A stretch of 64,000 nt of DNA from contig CM026433.1 of assembly GCA_014871385.1 (NCBI GenBank), forward strand, positions 3,050,474 to 3,114,473, read 5' to 3'. This document shows, piece after piece, positions 61,270-64,000 of this stretch. The notes below the pieces were generated by a model. It was not told where the DNA came from. It saw only the letters and a list, made by a program, of their open reading frames with translations, and ran no database searches. This DNA is from Ceratodon purpureus. Its lineage: Eukaryota; Streptophyta; Bryopsida; Pseudoditrichales; Ditrichaceae. Each line of letters begins with the position of its first letter. Position 1 is the first letter of the stretch. Made by a program: the position numbers and the translations under genes.

Positions 61270-64000
61270 CAGTAAACGCATTTTATGATAAAAATAGTTA
61301 AAAATTAAATTTAAAAAATTAAAAATCTAAATTCATTGGATTAAGTGATTAATAATTTAAACTAGATAATATTAGAAAACGATGAGAGGTTAAAATAAGG
61401 GGGCTTTAATTGGAAAATTATATATTCGTAGTTTCCAAGTCTAAAGCATGTTTAAACATGAATCACTAAACAATATTAAAAGATGTGTTGTAGTGAATGT
61501 AAAAAGGCTTCTAATACGAAAATATAAAATCCAATAGAACGGGCTTTTAATTGTAAAGAGAAGTCGGGATTTGGACAATTAATTATGCAATAAAACGGTA
61601 ATTTAATTGTAATTTTTTTTTTATAATTAAATAAGCTTTTAATATAAAAATATATAATATTCAATAAATGGGCTTTTAATTGTACAAAAAACCGGGAATT
61701 GGACAATTAATCATTCAATAAAATGGACTTTTATTCGTAAAAAAAAAATATTGAATAGAATAGGCCATTGGTTTTTTAGTTTAGAGAAATAATATATTAT
61801 TCAATAAAATGGGCTTTTAATTGTAAAAAAACCTGCAATTGGACAATTAATCATTCAATAAAATGGGCTTTTGAGTGTTTTAAAAAATAATCAATAAAAT
61901 GGTCTTCTAATTGTAATAAAAAACCCGGGAGTCGGACAATTAATTAAAATAGAACATTTCAAAAATTAAATTAAAGATTTAAAAAAATATTAAACCAGAA
62001 ATTTGAGTCCAATTGTTTGGAAATGTTGCATTAAGAATAAAGAAACAGTAAAAGATCAGTAACTTCTAGACTCATGCGATATAGGAACTCCAATTGCTCA
62101 AGTGAGCACCATTCCACTCAGCTTTACAGTGAATGCATGTAAGACTAAAAACCAATGCACGCTTATCAAACCGATCTAAATACAACCTAGGCTGATAATT
62201 GGCATCAGGAGCATACCAGCTGCACGCCTTGATAGAATTTTAGTTCCTTGTGAAAATAAATGCTCTTAGAAGCTTGTAAACACAGAAGCACTTTTGGTCA
62301 AGAAGCTACCCGGTGGTCCTCCAAGTTCTACTTTAGAGAAGGATGCATCATTTCTCAAAACTGTTGGTAGCAAAACTGATCCAAAGCTCTTGGATATGCA
62401 TGATACTACTTCTTGCCGCTTGTATATTTACAAAATATTTGAAATTCGGATCTTCAAGATCTACATTCTTGCACTTTGTTGCTTTCTTATGGCACTTTAG
62501 TGTTTTTTTATGGTTTTTTTATGGCAATTAATCATTCAATAAAATGGGCTTTTAAGTGTTTTAAAAAACAAAGTTCAACAAAATGGTCTTTTTATTGTAA
62601 TAAAAAACCGGGAGTCGGACAATTATTAAAATAAAGCATTGCAAAGATTAAATTAGAGATTTCAAAATGATCAAAACTGAAATTTGAGTTCAATTGTTTG
62701 AAAAATGTGGCTTTAAAAATAAAGAAAACGGTAAAAGATTAAAAAGCCACATCGAATCAACAAGGATTCAGAATCGCTATTTCCACAGTGAATGCAAACG
62801 TGGTCTTGCGTGCATAGGTACACATAGAGCTATGAGAATGATAGCACTAAAGTGCTTTTTATCGGACTTTAGTGCTTTTTTATCGCTTAATGCTAATAAA
62901 ATTAAAAAAATATACAATATTGGAATTAAGAAAATTAATTTCAATGCACAACATATAATTCTCTTTAAATAATCAACTAACAAATTTAGAAATGGTGAAT
63001 TAAGAGGAAAATTGTTAAAAAGGTTAATTGTTCAGAAATGTTACATTAACATTAAAACTAGAATTTTTTTATAAAAGATTAAAAAGACAATGACAAAATG
63101 ACTTATGGAATCCTAAGCTAGACAACTAGAGTATGAAGTAATTGCCACAGTAGTGTGTGCAAATCTACAGAACCTCTATGCCCCCAAGTTCTGCCTTACA
63201 GTTTACAGCCCTACATGGAGAAAGGACAGCGTTCCATGTCGTGGTCGCCATCGAAATGGAGAGCACAGTTTAGACGTCGAACTTAATCCATATCAAAACA
63301 GATTCACAAGTGTTAAGTTATGCTCCTTTGCATATTAACAAACAATATGTTTCAAATGCAAGATTAAATTTAAAAAGCATCAAATACTGTTTGACGATAA
63401 GTGGCTTAATAAGCATCAAATTTTACCCTAAACCTATGTCAAAAAAACTGTTTAAACATTAATCACTAAAAAACATTAAAGAACGTGTATACGTTAAAAT
63501 AAGGATTTATAATGAAATAGAATGGGCTTTTCATTGAACAAAATATAATATTTAATAAAATCGGTTTTTTATTGTAAATGAGAAAAAATTAGGAACTATA
63601 CAATTAATCATTCAAAAAAATGGGCTTTCAATTGTCTAAAAAAATAATCAATAAAGTGCACTTTAAAAGAAAAAAAATACAATAAAAAGAAGCAAATGAA
63701 AAGTGATTAGTTCATATTAAAAATCAAATATTTCAATAAAAAAAACTAAATGAACAAATAAAAGTGCTTAGTTCCACATTAAAAACCAAACAATACAATT
63801 AATAGAAGCAAATTAAAAAAATAAAAGAACTCCATTTTTATTAAAAAACAAATAACTCAATTATAAGAAGCAAAGTAGTAAATTAAAGAGATTAGTTCAT
63901 ATTAAAAATCAAACGAACAATAAAAAAAAGCAAATGAACAAATAAAAAAGATTAGTTGCACATTAATAAACAAAAAACTCAATTAAAATAATCAAATGAA
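61270..64000 (+). repeat. AT-rich dispersed and tandem repeat array
   Basis: A unit of about 60-75 bases, with TTCAATAAAATGGGCTTTTA then ATTGTAAAAAACC then GGACAATTAATCA, recurs at least eight times in varying spacing (about 61560, 61680, 61800, 61855, 61890, 62535, 63545 and 63610). Non-repeat sequence lies between (for example 62040-62500 and 63100-63400). No recognised gene. The array runs out of the window on the right. Confidence 0.8.

Overview
This is nuclear DNA from a land plant. It holds three intron-rich host genes: ethanolamine kinase, a metallothionein-like gene, and a plastid-targeted RUS5-type protein. They sit in an AT-rich background packed with DNA transposons. Protein sequence alone does not name the species. 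The piggyBac, MULE-like and hAT elements and the low GC suggest a non-flowering plant (lycophyte, fern or bryophyte), which is inference. No bacterial gene, CRISPR array, intact rRNA or intact tRNA was seen.

Region 1 (about 480-11535) is a three-layer transposon nest. A MULE-like transposase pseudogene on the minus strand (11535 to 480) is split by a piggyBac element (842-10637, TTAA duplication). That element is itself split by a hAT element (2959-6533, 8-bp near-duplication). Region 2 (11540-18470) is repeats and AT-rich DNA, with a 154-bp near-perfect hairpin and a 78-bp tandem repeat. Region 3 (19227-24960) holds ethanolamine kinase (+, 10 coding exons) and the metallothionein-like gene (-). 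Region 4 (25000-35300) has no recognised gene, but carries short TTAA-flanked elements whose ends resemble the piggyBac element.

Region 5 (35368-40097) is the RUS5 gene (-, 15 exons). About 0.7 kb upstream of its start lies a second nest. A PIF/Harbinger element (40782-52582, TTA duplication) carries both expected genes, a Myb/SANT-trihelix protein and a DDE transposase with an intact triad. A 4000-bp CACTA element (43615-47614, TGT duplication) sits in the intron of the Myb gene. The CACTA has no transposase. It carries intron-containing fragments of two host genes: a glycine decarboxylase P-protein piece into which a coatomer gamma piece was inserted. This gives four layers: coatomer gamma in GLDC in CACTA in Harbinger.

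Region 6 (52586-64000) contains an eroded Harbinger transposase, another TTAA-type element, a possible MITE, GC-rich minisatellites with a tRNA-like SINE candidate, and a long AT-rich repeat array.

The two nests are the main result. In each, target-site duplications and, for the insertions into genes, restored reading frames or intact splice phases give insertion boundaries to the base.
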